From contig NW_025408669.1 of assembly GCF_020360975.1 (NCBI RefSeq), positions 5,766,001 through 5,830,000 of the forward strand: 64,000 nt of DNA, given 5' to 3'. Below are positions 43,918 to 55,927 of the stretch, one piece after another. Both the position numbers and the translations under genes were made by a program. Each line of letters begins with the position of its first letter. Position 1 is the first letter of the stretch. This DNA is from Hirsutella rhossiliensis. Lineage: Eukaryota > Ascomycota > Sordariomycetes > Hypocreales > Ophiocordycipitaceae. The notes beneath the pieces are model-generated. The model searched no databases. It saw nothing but the letters and a program-made list of their open reading frames with translations, and was not told the origin of the DNA.

Positions 43918-45171
43918 GCTTTTTATATACTTAGTAAGTAGGTCGATTCCTCCTTATATATTATTTCTTTAAGGAATCCTTATCTTAGTTTAAAAGGTTT
44001 ACTTAAAAACCCTTTCTTTTTACCTCTTATTATTAATTTTAATAAAGAGGTTCGATTTTAACTAGATCCTTAATTTTTCGACTAATAGACTAAAAGGTTT
44101 ATTAAGGGACTAGTCGGGCCGGTCTAACTAACGGGACCGGGGCCGGGGTAGAAAGCGGAGCTAAGGCTAGGCCTAGGGCAGCCGTTAAAGATAGTATTAA
44201 TACTCTTAAGGGAGGAGGAGCCGGAGGGGCAATAGCTATAGTAGTAGTAGTAGGAACCGTAGTAATAAGGGCTATAGTAGCTATAAGGGTAGTAGGTCGA
44301 GCCGTCTAGGTCGAGTACTAGCTATAAAGGAATAAGACTACTTACTATTATACTTAAGTAGCTTCTTTATTTAGTTCCTAGCTAGCTTCTTAAAAGATAG
44401 TTAAGTAACTATTACTAATAGGCTTTTTTAGTAGAGATATATCCTATAGCTATTAGCTAGAAAGAGCTTTTATAAGGAAGTATTAGTTAGCTTCCTTAAG
44501 GATTTCTTCCTACTTAGCTAGCTATAAAGAAGCTAGTAGGTTCTTAGTAAAAAAAGCTCCTAAGTATACCGTATAAGTCTTCTTAATATAGTTAGTTATA
44601 TAGCCCCTTAAGGGAGCTATTAAGGTCTTAAGCTTTAAAAGCTACTACTTAGGAGTCTCTTTCTCTTAAAGAGAGATTAGCTTTATAGTACTAATAGATT
44701 CTATTATTACTATATAAGTAGTAGTTAGTAGCTTTATCTTATAAAGGTATTCTTTTCAGTAACTCTTATAGTCGCCTAAGGTAGTAGAAAAAGCTCTCTA
44801 CTATATAGAGGTTAGCTTAAAGAAAAGGGTAGCTCCCTTTATAAAGTCTATTACCCTAGGATAAAGAGGGGGCTTAAGATGGTCCTACTTATTAAAGAAG
44901 ATTAAATTATAGATAGTTCTATTTATACGAGCCCGTAGCTCCTTTACCTACTTATCTTAATCTTAGGGTTTTATAAGAATCGTCCTATAGACTATAAGGG
45001 CGGTAAAGGAGTCGTTTTTCGATATCGTTATAAAGAGAGAAAGGGTAGAAAAGTTAGTTAAAATCGGCTTTTTTAGTAAGAGGGGTAAAAGGGAGCTATA
45101 AGGGATATAAGAAAGGTGCCTTTTATAGTAGCTAGAAGGTATAGGAATTTTATTCCTCCTAGGCTTATAAC
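43918..45171 (-). pseudogene. Copia-B gag remnant and primer site
   Basis: Continues the Copia-B interior interrupted by Gypsy-1b: the first bases match the Copia-A text at about 51800. It includes the Ala/Pro-rich GC island (about 44110-44310) and ends at 45171 with the reverse of gttataagcc, the primer-binding site beside the 5' LTR. RIPed throughout. Confidence 0.75.
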
Positions 45172-45659
45172 TCTCGCGAAGAGAGATATAAGAAGTATAT
45201 AAAAATATATAAAGGTAAAACTAAAAGTAAGGGGTCGGATAGGTAGGGTAGAGAGATTTAATTCTTATAAGAGTAGTAATAAAGGTAAGTAAGTAGTTAT
45301 TATATTACCTTAATTCTCCTTCTTTCTTCTATTTAACGCCCCTCTTTATACCTATTTAGTATCTTAATTAATAAAGAAGATCCTACTTAAAGAAGCTATT
45401 AATATCCTTTTAACTACTAAGCTTTTACTAGTTTCCCCCCCCCTTTTTCTTTAGCTATTACTAGTATATCCGTTTTATCTTTCGCTACCTCTATAAGAAG
45501 CTATTACTACTTTTACTTCCCTTTATACCCTTACCCTCCTTTCTATACCTTTTTTTAGCTCCTTCTTCCTTCTTCTATACTAAGTGTTTTTAGCTTCCTT
45601 AGTCTATCTTATTAAGGGATATCTCTAAGAACTATAAAATTAGGCTATACTTCGTAATA
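45172..45659 (-). repeat. Copia-B 5' LTR
   Basis: 488 bp, beginning tctcgcgaagagaga and ending ttcgtaata. Contains the undisturbed counterpart of the Gypsy-1a insertion site (gctattactacttttacttcc). Confidence 0.87.
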
Positions 45660-45664
45660 CTTAT

Positions 45665-45884
45665 TAGCTAGTCTTAATCTTTTTAGGAAAGCGCGTTTAA
45701 GACTATAGAGTCCCGCTTAAGGCGGTACTTAATTAAGAAGTTAAAGTATAAGAGATACTCCGCTTAGTAAGCTTACCGCTCTAAGAGGTACTAGCGGGTT
45801 ATAAAGTACTTAAGGTTCTTATAGTCTATAAGAACCTTAAAGCTCTTATAGCTTTAGAGCTCCGCTTACTATTACTTAAGGTAT
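45665..45884 (-). pseudogene. Chromovirus copy 1, RNase H fragment
   Basis: Minus strand reads KNLKYFITR ... AEYLLYFNFLIKYR ... IVLNALS, the typical end of a Ty3/Gypsy RNase H and the link to integrase. It is the continuation of 17615 across Copia-B (target cttat) and is cut at 45884 by chromovirus copy 2. Confidence 0.8.
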
Positions 45885-46076
45885 TATTATAAAGTAAGTA
45901 AAAGTATATATATAGGTACTATTTATAGGATAATATTAATAAGCTATATAAAGCTCTTTTATACGCGGCTAGCTTATATATATAAGTATAAGATCTAGCC
46001 TTTTATATATAACTTATATAGCTTAGGCTATAGCCTAAGCTTATAACTTATAATAGTTAAAGACTCTTATATAATA
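45885..46076 (-). repeat. Chromovirus copy 2, 3' LTR (192 bp)
   Basis: Same ends and length as 8416-8607 and 13999-14189; adjoining purine tract on the sense strand. Confidence 0.82.
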
Positions 46077-46592
46077 CCCTTCCTTAAGTATAGCGCGGCG
46101 CTACCTTATTAATAGCTTTTATACTATTAAGCCTATACCGCTAGCTCTACCTTACCTTTTTCCTATTAATTATACTAGCCTTACTAGCCTTATTATCCTT
46201 ATACTTATTAGCTAGCTAGATATTTAAATAAGAGTATAACTTATTATATACGCCCCTAGGTAGCTAGCGGCCGGCCTAGACCTATATAAGCCCTAAGTTA
46301 CCCGTCCCCTTAGCTTTAAGTAGCTTTCTTTACTAAGGGGTATATAAAGCTACCTTTTTCCTTTCTCCTTCCTTTTTAATTCTTCCTTTTTTAACTATAG
46401 TAGTAGTAGTAATAAGTAAGTTCCGCTTTACTTAAGGTATTAGTTTATTCTTAGCTATATAAGCTACTCTATTAATATATACTTATAGTAATAGCTATAG
46501 TAGTAATAATAGCCTTAATAATAATAATAACTTTAACTAATAAGTTCCTTACTTTATAAAGTAGGAGGCTATAATTTATAATACTAACTTTT

Positions 46593-47518
46593 ATGCTAAA
46601 TATATCTACCTCTTCCTCCTCTACCTCTTCTTTCTTAGAGCGTATAAAGTCGTTCGTTAACGCTATACTAAGTATAGCTAACGATAGCTCTACCGCTACC
46701 GCTACTCTTACCCGCGCCCTTACTACCGCGCCTACCGCCGCCGCTACTACCTCTACTACGCTAGCTACCCTTATATTGCCCTTTAAGGTAATAACGCTAT
46801 CCCCGCCGCTACCTATAACGCCTAGCCCTTTAACCCCCGCTTTTATCTCCGCTACCCCTATAAGTCTATAGTTAAGTACGCGTAATAAGCGTTTTCCGCT
46901 AACCTCTTATAGTATAAGCGCTAAGTATAGGCTAGCGCCGCCCGCTTAGCCCCCTATATATATTATACGTCGTAGGAGCTTAAATACTCTAACTAAGTTA
47001 GGCGCCGCCGCGGCGGTAGCTACTATTAATATACGCGCGCCGGCCGCGCTTATAAGGCGGCGCCTCCTATCTTACTTACTATAGTATTAGCTTAAAAGGC
47101 TAGCTTATATAAGTAAGTATAGGGGGCTACTAAGAAGCGCCTTACCGCCGCCGCTATTATATACTATAACCTTTATGCCCTTAAGTAATAGGGCCTTATA
47201 CTTAAGTAAGTCCTTACTTTTTTACTCCCTTACTTTTACCTTTAACGTACCTAGCGCTAGGGATACCGCTTCCGTCGCCCTATCGGCGGTCCCCTTAGCC
47301 GTGCCCGCCTCCGCTACCGCTACCGCCCCTACCGCCGCTGCTAACGCTAGCCGCCGCCCCTTTACCTTTAAAGCCGCCGCCGCTACTAACTAGCTTATAA
47401 GCTTAAAGGGCCGCCTTAGCGCCTTAAAAAGCGCCGCCGCTATTAATAAAAAAAAGGAGGCTAATAAAGATAAGGGCAAAGATAATAATAATAAGGGTAA
47501 TAATAATAATAAGGAATA
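46593..47518 (+). pseudogene. Antisense reading frame of chromovirus copy 2 (acidic tail)
   Basis: Opposite to pol. An ATG at 46593 opens MLNISTSSSSTSSFLERIKS; 92 codons are open, and the same frame then runs to the TAA at 47518 with only about five RIP-type TAG codons, giving about 308 codons. Composition changes along it: Ser/Thr/Ala-rich start, Arg/Ala-rich middle (KLGAAAAVATINIRAPAA), then SAVPLAVPASATATAPTAAA, and a Lys/Asn tail (KDKGKDNNNNKGNNNNNKE) whose Asn codons are probably RIPed Asp. Chromovirus copy 1 has the same frame and end. The complementary strand is also fairly open, because the region is rich in GCN codons, so coding strand is inferred from the natural stop and acidic end. 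Confidence 0.55.
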
Positions 47519-47739
47519 AGCTTAGGTAGTTTAAGGGCTTTACTTTATAATAAACGCTATTTTTATCTTTACTTATACTATTACGCTTATATTATTATAA
47601 CTACCCCCTTTACTTTACTTACTTTATAGTCCTAGCTTAAGCTACTATTAATAGTTTACTAGTCTATTATTCTTATCTACTAGTTTATATAAGGCCTTAA
47701 ACTTATTAAGGGCTATAGCTCTTATAAACTTATATATAG

Positions 47740-48928
47740 GTTCCTACGTTAGGTTAAGGTACCCGCGTTACTTTATAAGAACCTCTTAGCGTTTTCCTTA
47801 GCTAACCTTCTTTTAGTATATAGCCTATATCTCCTTAACCTCGAATTCGTTATCCCTCTCTACCTTAATAGTAAGCGGTTAAGCGTTTACTACTTCCTAT
47901 CTAAGTAGTAGGTTAAAGGAGGCTTAGTAAAAAGGTTAATATTAATCTTATTATAGACCCTTATTAAAAGATTATTAAGCTTTATTACTTATAAGCTAAT
48001 AACCCTTTATACTATAAACTTTATATATAGCTAATCTAGCTTTTTCTTTAACTACGCTAACCTATAGTTATAAAGGCTAAGCTATACCTTATCTCTTACT
48101 ATAAACCTATCCGCTAGCGCCTTAGTCTTATTAGCGTGCCGCTCTTAATCCTATACTAAGGCGGCTATCGCGGATTAATAGTATTTTATAGTTTCCTATA
48201 GCTTCTTTATAAATATAAAGGCATAGCTCTCTAAGAATAAACTACTATATTACTCCGCTACTATATCTATAATAAATAAGATTAAGGAGGGCGGCTTAAA
48301 GCTATATATAGTAAAGAAGAGGGCTATTTTAATAGAAGCTTATAGTTTACTATTTAATATAAGCTAGGCTATAAGGAGCTAGCGGTCTTAGTCTACTTAG
48401 TTATAGGCTACTATTACTTATAAATATACCTATACTTCCTAGTTAACCTTCTTAGGTCCCTTATTAGTCTATAGGTAATAGGCTATACTAAGTAGCTATA
48501 TAATCTAAAGTAGCTAGTATAAGTACTATTAAAAGCGGCTAGTTTAGTTCGAATTTTTATTACTTATAATAAAGGTTAGCTAGCTATATAAGTAAGCTTA
48601 GTACTATAAGAAGCGCTTTATATAAGCTTTTATATTTATAGATAGTATTAGCTTTAGTACTATTAATTTACTAAGCTAGTCCTTAATTACCTATATATAG
48701 CGGTTACCGCTTTTTATAAGCGGAAGGTCTATTATAAAGTCTATTTATATATATATATAGAACCGGTTAGGTACTAAAAGCTACTTAAGTAGCCCCTTAA
48801 GCTATGCCCTTTAAATCTTAGTATAGCTATAAATATTATAGTTATAAAGGAAGCAGCGAACGTAGTACTATAAGAGGGGCTAGTAAAATTCCCTTATAAG
48901 GCCTACTACTATACCCTGCCGGCCTAAG
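47740..48928 (-). pseudogene. Chromovirus copy 2 integrase and chromodomain
   Basis: Minus strand. The chromodomain is well readable: VERDNEFEVKEI, then EVLIK, RGYLNLT, EPIYKFI, where a TAG replaces the Trp before EP. The integrase upstream (47900-48928) matches copy 1. RIP-type stops are present, but this copy is less damaged than copy 1 in the chromodomain. Confidence 0.78.
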
Positions 48929-49398
48929 TATAACGGCCGGTATTATTCCTAAGGGATAAACCTATCGAGGGGTTTATATTAGTAGATATAATAAGGCGTA
49001 GTCTAAGTAATAATAAGTATATTACGTTAGTAATAAGTCGGAGGTCGTAGACCGTAGACTATAACTAGGTAATTAGAATTAAAGATAGAATCGTAATAAA
49101 GATCTATATTAAAAGCTAGAGAGCTATCTATCTAAAAGAGTAAAAATAGGTAGCTATATATACCTATAGAGACTATCCTTAGATTACGGTCTTAGCTATA
49201 ATCCCCTTCGTAGCTTACTATAGCTTACTCGTAAGCTATGCTCTTAAGTAGTAATCTATCTATATAAGGCTTACTTAGCTTACGTATACTCTAGGTAAGC
49301 TAAGCTTAAGTAACTTCTTATCCTAACTATTATTCCGAGCCGCCTTATTACGTAAACGTAGCCGGCTCTCCTATAGCCCGCTAACTATAGTTATAATA
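48929..49398 (-). repeat. Gypsy-1c 3' LTR
   Basis: 470 bp, collinear with the Gypsy-1b LTRs. Shows extra CpG-to-TpA changes (gttataata where Gypsy-1b has gtcgtaata). Confidence 0.88.
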
Positions 49399-49533
49399 CG
49401 ATGTCTCCCCTCCTTTTAGTCTTATCTATAAGACCTACTACTACCTTAGCCGCCGTATATAAATATACCCTTATCGCGCGTATATATATTCCCCGTTTAT
49501 TCTTTCTATCCCTTAGGATATACTACTAATAGT

Positions 49534-50105
49534 ATATCTAGTCGCGTATTAAAGGATCGTTCTTATAAGACCCTTAAGCGTATTTATTTAGCTAAGTCTA
49601 TTAATCGTCTTAGTTTCGACGTTATACTATATTCTTTTTATTCGTTATATAGCTTCCGCTATAAAATACTAAAGAAATCTTCTAAGTATACTAAATATAT
49701 ATAGCGGGGTCGTTCCTATAATACGTTAAGCGTAGCGATTAGCTCCTATAAGTAACTTCGTTATCCTACTTATTATTTATAGCTAACGTATATCTTAGTA
49801 TCCTAAATAAATCTAAAGTCCGATTAATTAAATAAAGAAGAAGAAATTGCTAAGGAGCGAATATTAAAAGCTTAAGCCAACCTAAACGAAGCCTTAGCTT
49901 ATTTAGCGCGGCTTCGCTATTAAAAGCGCTAGCTAAAGATAAAGGGTACTAAGATAGTCTATCGGGGCCTTCGTTCCTTAGATAACCTTAACGAGGCTAA
50001 GCGCTAAGAATCTAAAGCGGTGGTTAATATTTAGTCTATAGGTAGATTTAATATAATTAATTAAAATACTATTAGTTCGTTAAGCGATTTTACGATACCT
50101 AGGGT
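49534..50105 (+). pseudogene. Antisense reading frame of Gypsy-1c, truncated by Copia-A
   Basis: Same frame as 30684-31311: the start is ATA, followed by SSRVLKDRS and KTLKRI, the former Cys cluster, and the coiled coil LDKEEEIAKERILKA. Copia-A inserted within its last codons at 50105; the remainder continues at 56391. RIP-type stops interrupt it. Confidence 0.6.
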
Positions 50106-50563
50106 TATCGCGAAGCGTAGCTTAATTTCGTAGTTCTCGAAGATATCCCTTAGTAAGAGGGACTAAGGAAGCTAGAAACACCCGGTATAGAAGAAGGAGC
50201 CGAGAAGAGGTATAGAAAGGAGGGTAGGGGTATAAGGGAAAGTATAAAGTAGCGAGAGATAAGACGGATATGCCGGAAACGGCTATAAAGGAAGGAAAAA
50301 ACCGGTAAAAAGCTCGGTAGTTAAAAGGATATTAGTAGCTTCTTTAAGCAGGATCTTCTTTATTAATTAAGATGCTAGACGGGTATAAATAGGGGCGTTA
50401 GATAGAGGAAAGAAGGACAATTAAGGCAATATAATAATTACTCCCCTACTATAATTACTGCCCCCGTAAGATTTAAATATCTCTGCCCTGCCTATCCGAC
50501 CCCTTACTTTTAATTTTACCTTTATGTATTTTATATATACTTCTCGTATCTCTCTTCGCGAGA
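50106..50563 (+). repeat. Copia-A 5' LTR (458 bp)
   Basis: Begins tatcgcgaagcg and ends cttcgcgaga: near-perfect terminal inverted repeats. Same length as the 3' LTR. Confidence 0.95.
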
Positions 50564-50580
50564 GTTATAAGCCTAGGAGG
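50564..50580 (+). other. Copia-A primer-binding site
   Basis: gttataagcc directly follows the LTR; Copia-E keeps gttataagcccggga at 60066. With one RIP change reversed (A back to G), it is complementary to the anticodon-stem part of initiator methionine tRNA (GGGCTCATAAC), not to a tRNA 3' end. Priming by an internal iMet-tRNA half is known for copia-type elements. Confidence 0.7.
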
Positions 50581-50699
50581 AATAGTATTCCTATACCTTC
50601 CGGCTGCTATAAAAGGCACCCTTCTTATATCCCTCGTAGCTCCCTTTTACCCCTCTTACTAGAAAAGCCGATTTTTAACCGACTTTTCTACCCCCTCTT

Positions 50700-52080
50700 T
50701 CTATAACGATAATAAAAATCGACTCCTCTACCGTCCCTACGGTCTATAGGACGATTCTTATAGAGCCCTAAGATTAGGATAAATAGGTAAAGGAGCTACG
50801 GGCTCGTATAGATAGAACCATCTATAATTTAGTCTTCTCTAATAAGCAGGACCCTCTTAAGCCCCCTCTTCGTCCTAGGGCAACGGACTTTATAAAGGGA
50901 GCTACCCTCTTCTCTAAGCTAACCTCTATATAATAGAGAGCTTTTTCTGCTGCCTTAGGCGACTATAAGAGTCACTAAAAGGAATACCTTTACGAGACGA
51001 AGTTACTAACGGCTGCTCGTACGGCGATAACGGAATCCGTTAGTGCCGTAAAGCTAATCTCTCTTCGAGAGGAAGAGACTCCTAGGCAGTGGCGTTTAAA
51101 GCTCGAGACCTTAATAGCTCCCTTAAGAGGTTATATAACTAACCGTATTAGGAAGACCTATACGGCCTACCTAGGAGCCTTTTTTGCTAGGAACCTACTA
51201 GCTTCTTCGTAGCTAGCTAAGTAGGAAGAAATCCTCGAGGAAGCTAACTAATACTTCCTTATAGAAGCTCTTTCTAGCTAGTAGCTACGGGATATATCTC
51301 TACTAATAAAGCCTATTAGTGACGGTTACTCGACTATCTTTCGAGAAGCTAGCCGGGAACTAGACAAAGAGGCTACTAGAGTATAATAGCAAGCAGTCTT
51401 ATTCCTTCGTGGCTAGCACTTAACCTAGACGGCTCGACCTATAGCTGCTATAGCCCTTGCTGCTACGGCTCCCGCTGCTGCTATTGCGGCTGTTGCTCCT
51501 TCGGCTCTACCTCCCTCGAGAGCATTAATACTATCTTTAACGGCTGCCGTAGGCCCGGCCCCGGCTCTACCTCTTGCTCCGGGCCCGGCCCCGGTCCCGT
51601 TAGTTAGACCGGCCCGACTAGTCCCCTAATAGACCTTTCAGTCCGTTAGTCGAAAAATCAGGGAACTAGTCGAAATCGAACCTCTTCGTTAAAATTAGCA
51701 ATAAGGGGTAAAAAGGGGGGGTTTTTAAGCAGACCTTCCGGACCGGGACGAGGATTCCTCGAAGAAACGAACGAGAAGGAATCGACCTACCTACTAAGCA
51801 TGCAAAAAGCCCTATCGGCTAGAAGACTGCTAGTAGGTCTTCGAGGAAAACCGACCTAAAGGAGTTAACCCTTTAAAGAGGCTACGAGAAATAGTATAAT
51901 AATCTCTTAAGGAGGACCCCTTATTATAGAAGAAGATAGACGAGATTCGGGTTACTAAGAAATAGCAACTAATAACGCCGCTGCCCTTATTCGAGCCGCA
52001 AATTCGAGGAAAAATCGTTGGTATAGTAAATCCGGCATTCGTCTTCCCTACGGATTAGCAAGACCAACCGTTAGGACCCT
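50700..52080 (+). pseudogene. Copia-A gag
   Basis: One frame, interrupted by RIP stops, shows a Copia Gag core: VKELRARIDRTIYNLVFSNK, KEYLYETKLLTAARTAITES and EETPRQWRLKLETLIAPL, then a GC-rich Ala/Pro linker (51430-51605). No intact Cys/His knuckle was found after the linker. The former start codon near 50705 is now ATA. Confidence 0.75.
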
Positions 52081-55000
52081 CCGACTATCCCCTACGAAAA
52101 TCAGCTATCCTTAACTCTAGTACGTCCCTCGATATCTATAATACACTCTTACGATTCCGGTCCTTTAAGAAGGCACGAAAGGAATATCTTATTGCCGGGG
52201 AATTAACCGTATAGATAGAGGGATACGGAAGGGTAAATTTTACGATAAAATTACCTAACGGATCTATACGAATTCTTCGAAGAAAAAGGGTAGCTTTTTA
52301 CCCTCGATTTTTAACGAGCCTAATTTCCTTCCGCCTTCTTCGAGAGGAAGGAATCTTCTAGGATATAACGTCTAAGCCTACGAGGCTAGTCTAGAAGAAT
52401 TAGACTATTAGGCTTATCGAGGAAAAATTCGGTTAATTTATTCTCGAATTCCGACCTATCCTTAGGAAGGAACCTCTCGAGAAGATAGCTTTCCCTACTA
52501 GGAATAGGTCTACTATAAAGGACCCTCTACCAGCAGCCTAAGGAGACAGCATTCTTTAGCACGTATAACTTAGTTACCCGGGCCCCCTAGCTTTATATAA
52601 ACTAGGTTAATAATAAGGCGTACGAATAAGGGGCCTAAAGACCGTCGAATGCGAATATTGCGGCTAAGGGAAGACTAGGAGACGAATTTCTAGACGAACG
52701 CCTATACGGCCGGACTAGCCGTATAAGGAAATTTAGGTCGACTAGACCGACGTCTCTAGGGATTAGGAAAGCTTCGTTAGGGTAATGTTTTTTATAGACG
52801 CCTTTTTAGGGATGGTTTTCCCCTATTTCTTACGGACCTACCTAAGTAAGCATAACTAGTCTGCCCTCCGGGACTTCGTTAACTAAATAAATCCTACTTT
52901 AGCTACGAGGTAAAGAAGATACGGTCTAACGGAGAGCTATTTACGAAGGATATCTTAAATTAGCTTCGAAAAAGGGGCATTTTACCCCTCCCGTTAGCAC
53001 TAAATACCTAGGCCTAGAATAAAGGGGTAGAAAGATTAGGGGGTGCTATAATAGAAAGGGCCCGTACGATAAGACTTACTATAAGGCTTCTATACGACCT
53101 TTAGAGGGAAGTCGTTAAGACCCCCTATTACCTTCGGAACCGGACCCTAAGGGACCCTAGGGGACTAAGGGACTATAGGGACTAAGAGACCCTTTTTAAG
53201 ACCTAAGGAATAGACTAGAAATCCCCCCTCGAGCTCTTTACGAAGAAGAGGGCCTCGCTAGCCTACCTTCGTGCCTACGGCTATAAGGTATACGCAATAA
53301 CTGCCGATATATAGCTAAAAAGGAAGAAGAAAAGAAAGCTTAATCCTAGAGCCTTTATTAGTTACCTCGTTAGGTATAATTCTACGAATATCTTCCGGAT
53401 CTAGATTCCTCTTCTACGGAAGGTTATTTCGACTAGGGATATAATTTTCGATAAATCTAGCTTCTTCGACGGAAAGAAGGATTAATAACCCCTCTTACTT
53501 ATATAACGTTAGCTAATTTAGAAGATCTAAATCCCCCCTTCCTAATAGTCTTAAGAAGAGGTCCTAGATAAGGAAACGGAAGAAGAAACCGACGTCGAAG
53601 TAGTCGAGGATAACGCCGACTTCGAAGAAGAGGAAGCTACTAGATTAGATAATCTAGACGAAGAAGGAGACTATAGGAAAGCAGTAGAGCTAGAATACGC
53701 CTACCTCCCTACGCCTCCTCTTATAGAATAAGAAGAAGATCTAGAAGTAGCTTTTTTAGTTAGTCTTCCCGTCTTGACCCCTAAGGGGGTAGGAAAGGCA
53801 CCTCTCTCGAAGGATTACCCGGCTGCCTTTTTATCCCTACTTCGAGAAGCAAAGGAAGGTATAGGGCCCGATACGAAAGAAGACTAGTTTCTCCCTTATT
53901 TCGATCGTTTTTCCGACTTCTATCTAATGCCTATAGAAGACGGTTCCCACGGAGCATTTATAGTAGGCCGGCTTTTTAAGCCTCTATTAGCAAGGAAGGT
54001 ATATAAAAGAGACCTCCCGGACCTACTAGCAAACTAGAAGTAGCTAGAAAGACACCCGTTTAAAGACTAGTTTTTCTAGGCCTAGAAAGACCACCTAGCC
54101 TTACACGAAGAGATAGGGTCTTTTAAAGAAGTCCTTAAGGAAAAGGCAAGAGGAAAACAGGTCCTTAGCTATAAGTAGGTCTTTATCTATAAGACTAATA
54201 AACACGGCTTCCTTTAAAAGTGCAAAGCACGGCTAGTTATATACGGGAACTAGTAGGAAAAAGGGGATCTTCTTACTAGGGTAACTACCCTAGCAGGGAT
54301 ATCTTTTCGGACCCTTATAGCTATAGTAGCAGAATTCGACCTCGAACTCGATTAGATAAATACAGTTAACGCCTTTATTAACTACCTACTTAAGGAAGAA
54401 GAAGTTATCTATATACGCCCTCCGCTAGGCTTCTAATAGCTAGGAAAGGTTCTACGGCTTAGGAAAGCTCTATACGGACTATAAAGATCACCCCTTCTTT
54501 AGCAACAGCATTTAATAGGTTCCCTTAAAGCCCTAGGCTTTAAGAAAGTCCCTTAGGAACCGTGTATAATATAGAAGGGTAAAATCACGGTCTTCTTCTA
54601 CGTCGATAATATTATCTAGGCCTACCTAAAAGAGGAAGAAGCTACTACTAGGGAGGCTATACGAGGCCTATAATAAAGGTATAAGATAACTAGGCTAGGG
54701 GAGCTAAAGTAGTTCCTAGGGATACGAATCCTTTAGAATAGGTCTTAACGGACTATCTAGCTTACCTAGGACGCCTATATCGATAAGGTCGCTTATAAAT
54801 TCCTCCCTAATTCCCTCGATAAGAAGCTTCCCTCTACGCCTATATTAGACAAACAGCTTTTACCTAATCCGTCCTTTTAAGCTAGGGAGTAAGAGAAACA
54901 CTAATATTAATAGAAGGTAGGCTCCCTGCTTTTTTTAGCTATTTCTACGAGACCGGATATCTCTTTTACGGTCTCCCGGCTAGCTAGGCATAACTAGAAT

Positions 55001-55700
55001 CCTAGCCCTAGGCATTAAGAAGCAGCAGATAGAGCTATCCTTTATCTCTATTTAACGAGATTATATGGTCTACGCCTAAGAGGGCAGGGAAGGAAATAAG
55101 CTGCCGAAATCTTCCTCTATTCGAGCGATTCGTCCTTTATAGACAATTCCTTAGATAGAAAGAGCTTATAGGGGTATATTATATCCCTTTTTAGAGGAAC
55201 CATTGTATAGAAAGCTTCGAAGCAGGCTACCGTTACGACTTTTAGTACGGAGGTAGAGCTATTAGCTCTTTTAGAAGCGTTAAAAGAAGCGATTTTCCTT
55301 AGCCGGCTGCTAATATCGTTATAACTATAAATTCCGACCCTATTAGCTATAGAATGCGATAATACGCAGACTATACGAATTCTTACGGAAAACAGTAAGT
55401 TATCGACCTAGCTACGGCATATCGATATCTACTAGCATTAGTTACGCTAAGAGGTCTAAAGGGGACTTATTTCCGTCCGTTAGGTTCTAACGGCATTAAT
55501 AAAAGCCGACGGTCTTACGAAGCCCCTACCGAAGCAGAAGCTAGCTATCTTTTTATAGCAAATTAGGCTAGAAGACGTTCGAGAGAAGCTATCCTTAGAA
55601 GCCCGCCTTAAGAGTCTACGAGAGGAGCTAATAGCCCGTATAAGAAGGTAACGTCTATAGCCGAAGAAAAGGAAGAGGTTTTTCCCTTTAGAGGGCCCCC
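52080..55700 (+). pseudogene. Copia-A pol (protease, integrase, RT, RNase H)
   Basis: Protease-like part about 52100-52440 (SLDIYNTLLRF, VNFTIKLPNGSIRIL); zinc-binding CEYCG near 52645; integrase core about 52720-53170, first Asp in the VD.TDVS motif; RT about 54170-54650 (KARLVIYGN, VNAFINYLLKEEE, KALYGL, then FYVDNII for FYVDDII); RNase H about 55200-55560 (TEVELLALLEALKEA, ECDNTQTIRI, RHIDIY, KADGLTKPLPKQK). Stops are TAG/TAA at former Gln and Trp. All catalytic motifs are recognisable, so this is a recently killed copy. Confidence 0.87.
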
Positions 55701-55927
55701 TATTTTAATTAGGTTTTTCCCTTCTAAGAAGGCCCCTTTCTTATAGGACTTTCCCTCTTTAGGCCCCTTTCCTTAAGTAGGTCTAAAGAGCCTAGGGACC
55801 CGAAAGGGCCCCTGCTTTCCTCGAGTAAAGGAGAAGTATAGAGCTAAGAACCTCCTCTATACGCTTACTAGCCTGAAGCCGATTAGCTATGCCCTTACTA
55901 TAAGGGCAGGCTATAGCTAAGGGGGTA

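Larger units (their letters stand above)
17621..45659 (-). mobile_element. Copia-B, full-length Ty1/Copia element split by nested insertions
   Basis: Target duplication cttat is exact at 17616-17620 and 45660-45664. The 3' LTR is in two parts (17621-17958 and 25814-25960) around Gypsy-1a. The interior is in two parts (25961-30072 and 43918-45171) around Gypsy-1b. The 5' LTR is 45172-45659. Removing the nested elements gives about 6.3 kb, the length of Copia-A. It is inserted in chromovirus copy 1. All coding sequence is broken by RIP. Confidence 0.9.
45885..48928 (-). mobile_element. Chromovirus copy 2, 3' portion
   Basis: Same family and orientation as copy 1 and inserted in its RNase H. 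LTR 45885-46076; antisense frame 46593-47518; chromodomain about 47740-47890; integrase from about 47900 to 48928, where Gypsy-1c interrupts. The 5' part lies outside the window. Confidence 0.85.

Noticed and set aside
50524..50706. 60-residue plus-strand frame at the Copia-A LTR end
   Set aside because: Spans the LTR/primer-site junction; its start depends on one retained ATG not present in the 3' LTR copy.
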